This document shows positions 41,395 to 51,049 of a stretch of DNA of 64,000 nucleotides, in pieces (the first letter of the stretch is position 1; each line of letters starts with the position of its first letter). Under the pieces are notes generated by a model. The model had not been told where the DNA came from. It saw only the letters and a list, made by a program, of their open reading frames with translations, and searched no databases. The DNA is from Prorocentrum cordatum. Its lineage: Eukaryota; Sar; Dinophyceae; Prorocentrales; Prorocentraceae. The stretch lies in contig CAUYUJ010019948.1 of the NCBI GenBank assembly GCA_963575745.1, positions 761,633 to 825,632 of the forward strand, read 5' to 3'. A program made the translations under genes and the position numbers.

Positions 41395-42000
41395 CTAGAC
41401 GATCTAACCCTTTCTAAGCGACATCAGAAGCTAAGTTTGCAGGTTTTTGTTACCACGTACCGCACTTGTTTAACTTTAAAACAGTGGGGATGCGACACCA
41501 CTGGCTTGTGTCCGCACTGTGGGGGCCCTCGGATTGTTGTTCACCGTGCCTGGCTTTGCCCCTGGTGTGCAGCCGAGAGGGGAGGCCAGGACGAGGAAAT
41601 TCGTGCTATGGCACTTCACCATGGGCCTATTGACCCCCTCCTTGCATCCTTGCGGATGACTGTCCCCCGATCACCACTTGGCCCATGGAAGAGCGAGCCG
41701 TATCCTTTTTCAGTGACAGTGGACAGTGTGAGCCGTTTTTGTTTGGCAGGCAAGGTCGCCACAACAGCGACGGGATATGCTTCGACGGGGCCATTATGAG
41801 TGTTAGTCGAGTTGTTTGGGCTGTCGTCGAGGTATCAGAAACAAGCCAGCTGCTTCGTGAGATTTCTGGACCCGTCCCAGACGGGGTGCCGCAGACGGCG
41901 ACCGCTTCTGAGCACCACGCAGACGGCGGCCCTGCTCCCGCAACCCGATACGCACTGGATATGGATACAACTATGGTCCTTAGAGACGATGTTCTCTATG
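41395..42000 (+). pseudogene. LINE 3' fragment (CPxCG/HRxW block and RNase H-like end)
   Basis: A frame through 41437-41799 reads LKQWGCDTTGLCPHCGG and VVHRAWLCPWCAAER, the CPxCG...HRxWxCP block that follows the reverse transcriptase in dinoflagellate-type LINE polyproteins. After a frameshift near 41690, the frame starting at 41685 gives FFSDSGQCEPFLFG, VVWAVVEVSE and GPVPDGVPQTATASEHHA, which fit a degenerate RNase H domain. The reverse transcriptase proper is absent upstream, so this is a 5'-truncated, frameshifted copy. Confidence 0.65.
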
Positions 42001-42064
42001 TTCGCTGCGCCTCGCCTTGTGGTACCCTTTTCAAGAGAATCCAATACGCACTGGATATGGATAC
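41948..42064. repeat. Perfect 21-bp direct repeat around a 75-bp spacer
   Basis: ATACGCACTGGATATGGATA followed by C occurs at 41948-41968 and again at 42044-42064. It resembles a target duplication around a 75-bp insertion in the LINE remnant. Confidence 0.85.
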
Positions 42065-43303
42065 GAATCGTTCCCGCACCTATGTTCTTTGCCGCTTTCG
42101 GGCTCCCAAGGTTCCTTTTGATCCCCGGAACTGTCAGGAAACGGCTCAGGATGAAGAGTTGGTCCTGGGGGACGACCCCGCAAGTCCAGAACCCATTTCC
42201 TTCAGTACCCGTTCCGTTCATGCCAACGGGGAGGATCTGCCAAATAGAGACATGACAGTCAATGTTCCATGGTTCGCGCGGACTTCTTAGATCTGCCCTT
42301 TCCCCCCGCCCCCTTTCTTTGCGCGCGGAACGCGCCAGGGGCGGCGTCGGAGGCGCCGCCAGGGTGGGCCATCGCACACTCGAAAGATGTTGTTTATGCT
42401 GTCGTCTGCTTCCTAGGATCGAAGAAGCTACATGGTTACCATGGCCAATGCGTGTAGATTGTAAATCACGGGAGCTTCCGTTCGTCGCTTATGGGGGCGG
42501 ATAGTACCAAAGGGCGTTGATTAGCGCCCAGTAGCGCCGCATAGCGCTCACACGGCGCCCAATAGTGACCAATAGCGCCCACTTGCCCCGTCTGATTCAT
42601 TTGGGTTGTTTTGACACCCTGGGGGGAAGGCGCTCCCGCATGTGCACCTGTAATGAACCAGCCAGCCGCATTCGACAGGCATCGCAACAAGTGAGTCGCC
42701 TTCGCCATCACCACTGTCAACATAATACATGTTTGCAATTTCCCTCATCATGGCCCCCTTTTGGATACTCGTTGTGCACATGTGCCGTTGCATCGGATTT
42801 AGGGCGGTCTGAGGGGCATCGCGCCTTCGGCTTTCATCGTTGTGGGCGAGTTGTCGTGCGTTTTGCAGTTCCGTCGAGGTCACACTGAAAGGGGTCTCCT
42901 GCAGGGGCGTACGAGAGTGAAATCGGTCGGGCGCGGGGGCGGGAACAAGGACTCGAGTGCATGGGCATGTGGAAGATGACCATGAGTGGGCGGGTGCGTT
43001 CAAGAAGGAGGGATAGTCTAGTCAGGTACCATACATTCCCTGCCATGCTTCCTCCATCGGAAGGCCCTCTGAGCACTGGGGGATAAGGCTGCAATGCTTT
43101 TATAGGCTTCTTGCGTGGTGCATGGTCGTCGCTTGGGAGATTGGTTGCTGCCCACTCAGCGAAGCGCACCCCAGGTCAAGAGAAGGCAGGAGGACGCAGA
43201 GGAGCAAGCCAGACGCTCAGCAGCCTATCGTTTCTGTTGCCTCCCGACGGCTTCTGTGGCAACTCACCCGTACCCGTTAACAGCTTTTTGCGGCTCCTGT
43301 GTT
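42065..43303. other. Unassigned sequence
   Basis: 42515-42590 has repeated TAGCGCCCA/TAGCGCCGC words at about 10-14 bp spacing. 42280-42370 carries GCGCCAGGGGCGGCG words shared with 1770-1850 and 9160-9200. No gene. Confidence 0.45.
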
Positions 43304-43433
43304 CTGGCATCGCTCGGACGTGTGCATTTTTTCTTGGCGAGGGCCATCGAGGAGCATCCTCGATCATTTGGCGAAAAAACCACGCACTAAACCTACAAAA
43401 AACACAGGAAATGGACGTCCGAGCGATGGCCAG
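43304..43433. mobile_element. Small TIR element, family K copy 2
   Basis: Left end CTGGCATCGCTCGGACGTGT. The right end CGTCCGAGCGATGGCCAG is its complement with a one-base gap. The left half is nearly identical to 4356-4484 (GTGTGCATTTTTTCTTGG), while the middles differ. Confidence 0.75.
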
Positions 43434-44215
43434 GTGTGTGATCGCCAGGTTCCTGGGGTTCCAGATGCCAGTGTCTGCATGCTTGTGCATGCGGAGCGCA
43501 GCAGCCGCCGCACGTGGGTGTATCCATGCTGCCGGCTCCCCGTTTCTGAGTCTTTCCAGTCCCCATTCAACGCCCCCCGCCCCCCTCGCAGCTCCTCCTC
43601 TTCCTCCTCCCTCCCCCTTCCCGTCCCTTTCCCTCCCCTCCTTGCTCCCAGTCGTGTTGCTGTATTGTGGGTGGGGCGGGTCTTGAGGAGATCAGCATGT
43701 GGATGAGGTGAGCGGGCATGTTTGTGCGCATTGTCTGCTTAGCTTGTCGGGGCTTGCTGGTCCGAATTGCACTGGCCCCCGAGGTTTCGGTCAATATTTC
43801 GTTGGTCGGTCTTTTATCGGTTCGGCCTCGCCTTTCCCCCTCGCTCGCGCGGTATCGTGCCCTTCGGCCCACGCGCTCGTCGCGTGCTTCTCTTCCTGGG
43901 AGCAGAGGCTTGACGCCTTCCATGCTAACGAAGCCCTCCCTGCTCCCCACCCCCTCTCGCCCTCCCTCCGTGCTCCGTCCCGCCCCTCCCCTTCGGCCGC
44001 GCTCCTCCCCCTGCCCCTGGCAGCGCGGGACTCCGCCGGAGCAGCCGCAGCTTGTCTGGCCGCCCCCCCGCCCCCTCACCGAGGTCGCGGGACAGGGCCA
44101 GGAAACACAAGGAGCGGCAGCGGAGGGTCCGCCTGCCATCGGCAAACAGGGACTCGATGTCTGCGTCAAGGCGAGGGGGTCGTCGGGCACAGCCTGGAGG
44201 CGAATTTGACGAGTG
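43434..44215. other. Unassigned, pyrimidine-biased
   Basis: C/T-rich stretches at 43565-43650 and 43940-44015. Long Pro/Ser frames without domain. Confidence 0.4.
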
Positions 44216-44470
44216 GAGGCAGCGAGGCATGGTGAGGGGAGGGGAGGGCGTGGCAGGAAAGTCGAAGGGAGGAGATCGAGAGCAGGGGGGGCGGGACGGG
44301 GGCGGGAGGGAAGAGGGTGAGACATGGTGAGGGGAGGGGGAGGGGAGGGAGGGGGGAGGGAGAGAGGATGGAGATGGGAGGGAGAGGGGAGGGAGAGCGG
44401 GAGGGAGGGGAATGCGGGAGAGGGGGAGGTAGGGGAGGGAGGAGAGGGGGGGGGGGCGGGAAAGCACGGA
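44216..44470. repeat. G-rich polypurine tract
   Basis: About 250 bp of GGGAGGGGA-type purines leading directly into dispersed repeat E, as the GAG tract does at 21884. Confidence 0.9.
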
Positions 44471-44477
44471 ATGATGA

Positions 44478-44760
44478 GGAGGAGAAGGAGAACCAGTGTA
44501 CGCCCACGATTCATCAACGGTGTTGGGATAAACCCTCCCTTCAAGCTCCCTCCTCACAGGCCCCTACAAGGGTTCATTTCCAATGCGGAGTCTGCCTGGT
44601 AGGGAGGGATCCGCTTCCAGACCCTGAGCCATACCAAACCGCAATTTTCTGGAATCCAACGCCGCGGGTCAACCTGACTGTTGCGTCTTGACGATCCTGA
44701 GTCTTGCCAGGGCATCATCCCTGGGACTTCAGCAACGCGATGAAACGTACATGCTCAGCC
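44478..44760 (+). repeat. Dispersed repeat E, copy 3
   Basis: CCAGTGTACGCCCACGATTC-ATCAACGGTGTTGGG, CAAGCTCCCTCCTCACAGGC and CTGTTGCGTCTTGACGATCC align with copies 1 and 2. Confidence 0.75.
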
Positions 44761-44829
44761 TCGCAGTCCTGAATCTGTCTGTTGAGCACACTTTTTTGTA
44801 CAATGACCATGGGATCCCATGGACTTCTT

Positions 44830-45010
44830 GCAACTTTGTCGAGCGAATGCGCGCACCGCTAAGGCGAGATCCACATTTTGAGTACGAACCGCCCACAATC
44901 TCAAGACTTCGAATTGTTTAAGACGAGCGTGAATATTTGTGCAAATGTTCAAAACGAGTGTACGCGGTGGTAAGGCGAGAGCCGCATTTTGAAAGCGACC
45001 CGCCTTCCGT
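44830..45010. repeat. Tandem pair of TAAGGCGAGA...TTTTGA units
   Basis: GCGCACCGCTAAGGCGAGAT-CCACATTTTGAGTACGAACC and CGCGGTGGTAAGGCGAGAGC-CGCATTTTGAAAGCGACCC are two units about 110 bp apart. Related words lie at 21600 and 27590, always within about 500 bp of repeat E. Confidence 0.6.
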
Positions 45011-45189
45011 CCGTGAAATTGCTATCAAGTTTCAACCTTGAGGGTCATACGTGTTGAGGACGTCACAGGCGAAACGACCAACCCGCCCATTCGACCTGCC
45101 TCTGGGTGCGACATGGAGGATAGAAAGTGAGAGAGAGAGGTTGGGAGAAGGAGGTTGGAACAAGGACCCGGAGAAACAGAGAGAGAGAG

Positions 45190-45480
45190 GGGGAGCTCGG
45201 ATATACATATATATATATACAACATCGATATCTATATATCGAGAAAGAGAGAGAGAGAGAGAGAGAGAAATAGTCATCCATATTTATAGAACCAGAAAAT
45301 GATATATAGACAGAGCGAGAGAGAGAGAGTGGGAGCGTGTGTGTGTGTGTGTGTGCGTGTTCGGGCAACATAGAGCAATCCAGATTTCGTGCCTTTGTGC
45401 GAGAGCGACGGGGCTAGAGTGAGAGACAGAGACAGACATAACGACAGGCAGACATATAGACAGACATACAGACAGAGAGC
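45190..45480. repeat. Mixed TA / GA / GT microsatellites
   Basis: ATATATATATA at 45202-45220, GA runs at 45245-45270 and 45312-45330, GTGTGTGTGTGT at 45339-45354, then ACAGACAGACATA words to about 45475. Confidence 0.9.
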
Positions 45481-45509
45481 AAAAACACATTCTTCACGCA
45501 TCGCGTATC

Positions 45510-46400
45510 CCAACCAGCCCATTCAGAAACCCTGCCATTTAGAGCTGACGGGAAAAGGGACGAAGAGACACATCGAGGGAAACCAAGCGAGCAAGGGGGT
45601 GGCCTTGGAAGGTCTCTTCGGGCCATCCCTGGGTGCCGCGTGGGGGCGAGGGGAAGAGGAAGAGGAGGAGGAGGAGGAGGAGGAGGAGGAGGAGGAGAAG
45701 GACGATGAGGACGAGGACGCGGATGAGGACGAGGACGAGGATGAGGACGACGCGGACGAGGACTCATGGAACCATCTAGAGGTGTCCTTGCGGCGGCTGC
45801 TGCTGCTGGTGCTCTCTGGGAGTTTTGGGGCCCTCTTGGAACCCTCTTGGTAACCCTGGAAGGCTTCTTGGGATCATCTTGGAGGCCATCGAGGAGCCTC
45901 CCAACCGCGTCTTGGGTCTCTCTTGGAGCGCTCTTGGAGCGGTCTTGGGACCGATTGGAGCATCTAGGAAGCCAGCTTGGGCTATCTGAGTAATCTTGGA
46001 GGTCATCTTGGGCTCTCTGAGACCGCTCGGGGGCCTCTTGGGGGCCTCTCGGGTGCCTCTTGGGGCCCTCTTGGTGCCCTCTTGGGGCCCTCTTGGGGCT
46101 ATCTTGAGGCTCTCTTGGGAGCCCTGGAGCGCCTCTTGGGGCCATCTTCGAGGCTATCGATCAAAGGAGGGAGGGTCCCCGATCGGCGCCCCCCCCATCG
46201 GGGGCCACGATCCTCGAGAGGGGTGTCCAAACTTGGCCCTCCCAGGGGCCGATCTTGGTCGCTCCAACGGATCGCGGCCCCCCCCGTCCAGGTCCACGGG
46301 AGGGGGTATGGGGAGGGGTACAACCATCCCCGAAGGGGAGGAAGTGTTTTTGGAAGTGGAAAAAGTCACTGTTAGACAACCTGTCGCCCAAAGGGCTGGT
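45510..46400. mobile_element. Single-arm relative of the 2-kb foldback
   Basis: CCCAACCAGCCCATTCAGAA at 45508 matches CCCACCAGCCCATCCAGAAA at about 2070. TTGGAGGTCATCTTGGGCTC at about 45990 matches about 2175. GGCCATCTTCGAGGCTATCG and GGGGAGGGGTACAACCATCC, near 46140 and 46310, match the right arm of 1848-3405 in reverse complement. A purine triplet tract (45655-45765) interrupts it. Confidence 0.65.
45655..45765. repeat. GAG/GAC triplet tract
   Basis: Glu then Asp codons in one frame. Embedded in the foldback relative. Not supported as a gene. Confidence 0.9.
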
Positions 46401-46477
46401 GGGCCTCAGATATGGAGGAAGAGAACGAGAATGAGAGAGTGAGAGGGAAGCTGTGATACACATACTTTGTATACCAA

Positions 46478-46625
<148 letters not shown>

Positions 46626-46667
46626 CAACCCCGCAGTTGCGGATAAGATGGACAGGGCGGGCAAGGG

Positions 46668-46995
46668 GTGGATCATGGGTGGGTCGAGGGCGAGTCGCGG
46701 GTGGGCCGCGGGGTTTGTCGCCTGTGGGTTGCCGGTGGGTCGCGGGTGTGTCGCGGGTGGGTGGCGGGTGGGTCGCGGATGGGTCGCACGTGGGTCGTGG
46801 GTTGTTCGTGGGTGGGTCGCGGTTGGGTCGCGCGTGGGTCGCCGGCGGGTCGCTTGGTGGGCCGCGGGTGGGTCGCGGGCGGGTCGCGGGGTGGGTCTCG
46901 GGTGGGTCGCGGGCGGGTCGCGGGCGGGTCGTGGGGTGGGTCGCCGGTGGCTCGTGGGTGGGTTGCGGGCGGGTCGTGGGCCAGTTCGCGGGTGG
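46668..46995 (+). repeat. 11-bp GGGTCGCGGGT satellite, array 3
   Basis: About 30 units with variants (GGGTGGGTCGT, GGGTTGCGGGC). A P cassette is not evident on its left, where the (CT)n and a short unrelated segment lie. It continues into an AAC tract on the right. Confidence 0.93.
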
Positions 46996-47004
46996 GCGAC
47001 GACA

Positions 47005-47165
47005 ACAAACAGCAATCGCCAAACAACGACAACAACAACGACGACACGAACAACAACACCAACAACAACAAACACAACAACAACAGCAACCGCAACAACA
47101 ACAACATCAACAACAACCACAACAACAAAAACAACAGCAACAACACCACCAAGAACAACAGCAAC
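47005..47165. repeat. (AAC)n tract
   Basis: AACAAC and CAGCAAC triplets joining array 3 to an inverted cassette Q. Confidence 0.93.
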
Positions 47166-47169
47166 CATA

Positions 47170-47325
47170 AGTTCTAGACTGTTCGCTCCTATCTGCTCAC
47201 GTGCCAAGCAATACGTATATCACAAACCCTCGGTACCCGCCCTCGTCGTCTTCGATCGTACCCCCGTGGGGACATTTAGTGCAGCCCCTAGAACATGGGA
47301 AGAGAAGACGGGTGGAAAGGGGGAG
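47170..47325 (-). repeat. Cassette Q, copy 4 (inverted)
   Basis: Complement of the Q block: AGACTGTTCGCTCCTATCTG, CACGTGCCAAGCAATACGTA, CAAACCCTCGGTACCCGCC, CTTCGATCGTACCCCCGTGG. It adjoins the AAC tract on the side expected from the direct copies. Confidence 0.85.
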
Positions 47326-47389
47326 GGATAATAATGGCGCGCGAGAGAAATTAGCAGGAGGGGGGCGAGCAGCAGAAAACGAGTGGTAT

Positions 47390-47725
47390 AACCAGACGGG
47401 CAGATCGGGTGGGCAGACCCATGGCGGGCTGGTCGGGCAGGCGGGCCCAGACGATCAGGTCGAGCAGGCGGGTTGCTGAAGCGTGGTTCCTGCATGAATC
47501 GCGGAGAAGTCTCGAGCGATAGCGCGATTTCCACGTAAGTCGTGAGAACTGCCAAAGCAAGAGCGTGATTCCTGAGCGCCGAGGGCGCATCGTCTGAATA
47601 AGCTGCGAGGAAGTCCCACGCGAGAGCGCGATTCGTATACACATTGTGAGGAAGTCCCGCCCGAGAGAACGATTGGGAACACATAGTGGGGAGGTATCAG
47701 GCGGGAACCGCTCTGGTTGCAAACC
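47390..47725 (-). repeat. Cassette M with tail N (inverted)
   Basis: Tail N complement GTCGAGCAGGCGGGTTGCTG at about 47460, then GCGGAGAAGTCTCGAGCGAT, GAGGAAGTCCCACGCGAGAG and GAGGAAGTCCCGCCCGAGAG. The order Q-N-M is the mirror image of M-N-Q at 13.0-13.5 kb. Confidence 0.85.
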
Positions 47726-48239
47726 GGGGTCAGCAACACATTTTGAGTCCCATGATTTCCCTAGATAAAATTACAAACATGGTGCGGGCTCAGGGGGGAG
47801 CGCTTCACTTGAAAAACAATGGGCGCTGGAGGGGGGGAATCAACACATTGTATTCTTCTGCAGTGCGAGTTCAACAACAACAGCAACAACAACAGCAACA
47901 CCAACACCAACAGCAACACCGACACCGACAACACCAACAACACAATTATTTTCACTAAGATGCGATTTGGTTATTGAATCGCTTCGCTCATTCCGCCGGC
48001 CCGTATTGTGCCATCGCGGGCGTTTGCTTGCGCGGTCGCGAGCCAGGCGGCGCTGGTGGGCCGTGGTCGTTTTCCAGAGGCGTTGCGGCAGAACGCGTGG
48101 GGATAAAGCAGTTTGTTTGGAGCTTGTTGTGGGGGCTTCGGCCTCTACTGTCTTACGAGGTGGCTATCTAGTGGTTTTCGGCACATCCCGCCATCGCGCC
48201 TGGGTTGTAGGTCAGAGGCCTCTTGGATGTTCGTTGAGA
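47726..48239. other. Unassigned; short AAC tract at 47870-47945
   Basis: Contains CAACAACAGCAACACCAACA-type triplets at 47870-47945. Otherwise no gene. Confidence 0.45.
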
Positions 48240-48540
48240 TATCGGGGCAGGCCTTTCGAGGGTTTCTTTTCGAGGCAGTTTTGAAGGCGCTAGGGGGCCG
48301 TCGGGGGGGCTTCTTAGGGCTTCTGTTTAGGCTTCTTGGGGTCTCTTGCAGGCCTCTTTGGGCCTCATGGGGGCTGCTCGGGGCGGAGGTCTCGAATTGT
48401 CGGTTCGTGTTCCCTCTCTTGGGGCCCTCTTGGGGCTCCCTTGGGCCGTTCGGGCGTCTCGTGGGCCGCCCTGCTGCTGCTGCCGCTGCTGCTCCTCCTC
48501 CTCCTCCCCCTGCTCCTCCTCCTCCTCCTCCTCCTCGGAG
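48240..48540. repeat. Degenerate CTTGGGGCCTC repeats ending in CTC/CTG triplets
   Basis: GGCTTCTTGGGGTCTCTTGC-type units, then CTGCTGCTGCCGCTGCTG and CTCCTCCTC. Word family as in the foldback arms. Confidence 0.7.
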
Positions 48541-49059
48541 CTTTGCAGGGATGCCTGCACGTTGTCGGGGTTCCTGCGAGTTCGCCCGGGGTCCGTCCCA
48601 CCCCACTTTGGGAGGACACATGAGGGGGAAGAGGAGAAAATGGAGGAGAGGGAGGTGGGGCAGGGATATGAGGGAGGGCGGGGCGGATAGAAGCAGGCGG
48701 GGGCGGAGGATGACGAGGGCGACCACTTCGAGGAGGATGGGGCCAGTCGTGCTTGACATCCCACATCATACACGTTGCCGAATGCATACACATGTGGGCC
48801 GTTTGGGGATCGGTGATGCATGTGCGGTCTTTTCATGATCCACGCTGTTGGTTGCGTTTGCAGAAGACACGCGACCGACAACCTCTCAGAATTCACGCTG
48901 GCTCCCAGAGCCCCCCACACATTTCCAGGACCATCCCGAGCTCATCCGCATCCAATCGAAATTTTGGGAAAACGCGGTAAAAAAAAGATCCAAGGGTGAG
49001 GGGCGCCAGAAAAACTGAGTGTTGGGGATCTGGGGAGGGGGCATCTCGGAGAGCTCACG
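48541..49059. other. Unassigned sequence
   Basis: Minus-strand frames are open but purine-biased and without domain. No supportable feature. Confidence 0.4.
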
Positions 49060-49480
49060 GATGCTTCCGGGAGTCTCTTCTGGGGGCATCAAGGAGTTTC
49101 TCCGGAGGAGTGCTTGTGACCCTCTTGGGGGCCCTTGGAGGCGTTTGGGAAACTTCTTGGGAGCTCTTTGAGGCCTCGTGGGGTCTTGGGAGCCGTTGGA
49201 AGCTTCGTGGGAGCTTCTTGGGAACTGTGGGAGGCCTCGTGGATGGCTCTGGGTGGGCCCTCTTGGTGGTTAATTGGGGGGGTATGCCTGGCCTCCTGGG
49301 AGCTTCCTGGGGGTCTCTTGGGGGCCTATTGGGGCTTTCTTGCGGCCTGTTGGGGCTCTCTTAGGGCTCTTTTGGGGGCTTCGTGGGGCTATATGGGGGC
49401 TTGTGGGGGCATTTTTTTTTCGGGGGCGTGTTTGGGCGGGGGGCTCAACATTTCCGTTCAGGTTGCCACTGTGGACCTCA
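49060..49480. repeat. Degenerate CTTGGGGGC repeats
   Basis: Short units such as CTTGGGAGCTCTTTGAGGCC and GGGGGCCTATTGGGGCTTTC, leading into the higher-order tandem repeat that follows. Confidence 0.75.
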
Positions 49481-49484
49481 ATCG

Positions 49485-50700
49485 TGGGGCCGTTTTGGGG
49501 CCTCTTGGGCCGTCATGAGGGTTTCTTGGGCCATTTTGGAGCGCTCTTGGGCCGTCTTTGAGCGGTCTTGAAGGTCTCTCGGGCAGTCTTGGGGTGATTT
49601 TGGGGGCCTCTTGGACCGCCTTGAAAGGTGCGCAAGACGAAGAAGCGGATATGTCAAAAATGCATGTTTTCCTATGGGAATGGGACGATTTTTGCTTGTG
49701 GGAGCCCTTTTGGGACGCCGCTTAGGGGCCCCTTTGGGCGTCTTGAAGGCCTGTTCGGCCGTCTCGAGGCCATCGCAGGCGCTTGGGGGTGATATTTCGG
49801 CGTTTCCCAGCTCTCTTGGACCGTCTGAAGGGCTTCTCGGGCCCCTTTTGGACCGATTTGGAGCCCTCCTGGGCTCCGAAAAAAGAGTTCTTGAAGGTTT
49901 CTTTGGCCTTTTTTGGAGCGCTCTTGAGCTGTCTTTGAGCGGTCGGTCTAGAGGGTCTCTCGGGCCGTCTGGGGGTGATATTGGGGGCGTCTTGGGCCGC
50001 CTCGAAAGGTGCGCAAGACGAAGAGGCGGATATGTTAAAAATGCACGTTTCCCCAGGGGAATGAAATTATTTTTGCTAGTGGGAGTCCTCTCGGGACGCT
50101 GATTAGGGGCCTCTTAGGGACCTCTTGGGGCGTTTTGAAGGCCTGTTAGGCCGTCTTGAGGCCATCGCAGGCGCTTGGGGGTGATATTTCGGCATCTCCC
50201 AGCTCTCTCGGACCGTCTGGTGGGCTTTTCGGGCCCCTCGTGGGCCGATTTGGAGCCCTCCTGGGCTCCGAAAGAGAGTTTTTGAGGGTTTCTTAGGCCT
50301 TCTTGGAGCGCTCTTGGGCCGTCTTTGAGCGGTCGTGAGGGTCTCTCGGGCCGTCTTGGGGTGATCTTGGGGGCCTCTTGGACCGCCTTGAAAGGTGTGC
50401 AAGACGAAGAGGCGGATATGTTAAACATGCACGTTTTCCTAAAGGGAATGGGACGATTTTTGCTTTTTGGGGCCCTTTTGGGGCGCCGCTTAGGGACCTC
50501 TTGGGGCGTCTTGAAGGCCTGTTGGGCCGTCTTGAGGCCATCGCAGGCGCTTGGGAGTAATATTGGGGCGTCTCCCGGCTCTCTTGGACCGTTTGGGGGG
50601 CCTCTCTTGGACCGTTTGGAGCTTTCCTGGGCTCCGAAAGGGGACCTTGCCGGGGGTCTGCCGGGAGTCTGCCGGGACCTTGCCGGGGTATTTTTCGCCC
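49485..50700. repeat. Higher-order tandem repeat, about 383-bp period, three units
   Basis: CCGCCTTGAAAGGTGCGCAA with GACGAAGAAGCGGATATGT recurs at about 49617, 49999 and 50384 (spacing 381 and 386). Each is followed by TGAAGGCCTGTTCGGCCGTC, GGCCATCGCAGGCGCTTGGG and CTCCGAAA words. Built internally of TCTTGGGCCGTCTT-like short repeats. Confidence 0.9.
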
Positions 50701-51049
50701 GGGGACCCCCAGGGCCCGCCCCGCGCGCGCGAACTAGAAATATTGTTGAGCAGTTGCCGGAGATCTTAGCACTTTTTACAGCATGCGTTCATCATGGCAG
50801 GATTTTTGAACAGCGGGGTCCTGTGTTCCCTTGCCCACACGTCGCCAGGATGTGTTGACAGCAACTTTTCCGCGGCATCGCAAACATTCCCAGCTTGGAT
50901 GTCGCATCGCCTTCTTGATCGCCCTGCCCGTACCTTGCTCCTACGTGTCACCGCGCCCTTTGGGGTCCCCGCAATCTTTGGGAGATCCCTCGGAACCTCT
51001 TCGGCAGCCCTTGGAACCCTTTGGAGAGCCCCCAGAGCATTTCAAAGAA

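Noticed and set aside
41300-41400. tRNA-like word GGTTCGACTCC on the minus strand
   Set aside because: The flanking bases cannot form the T-arm stem and no acceptor stem was found.
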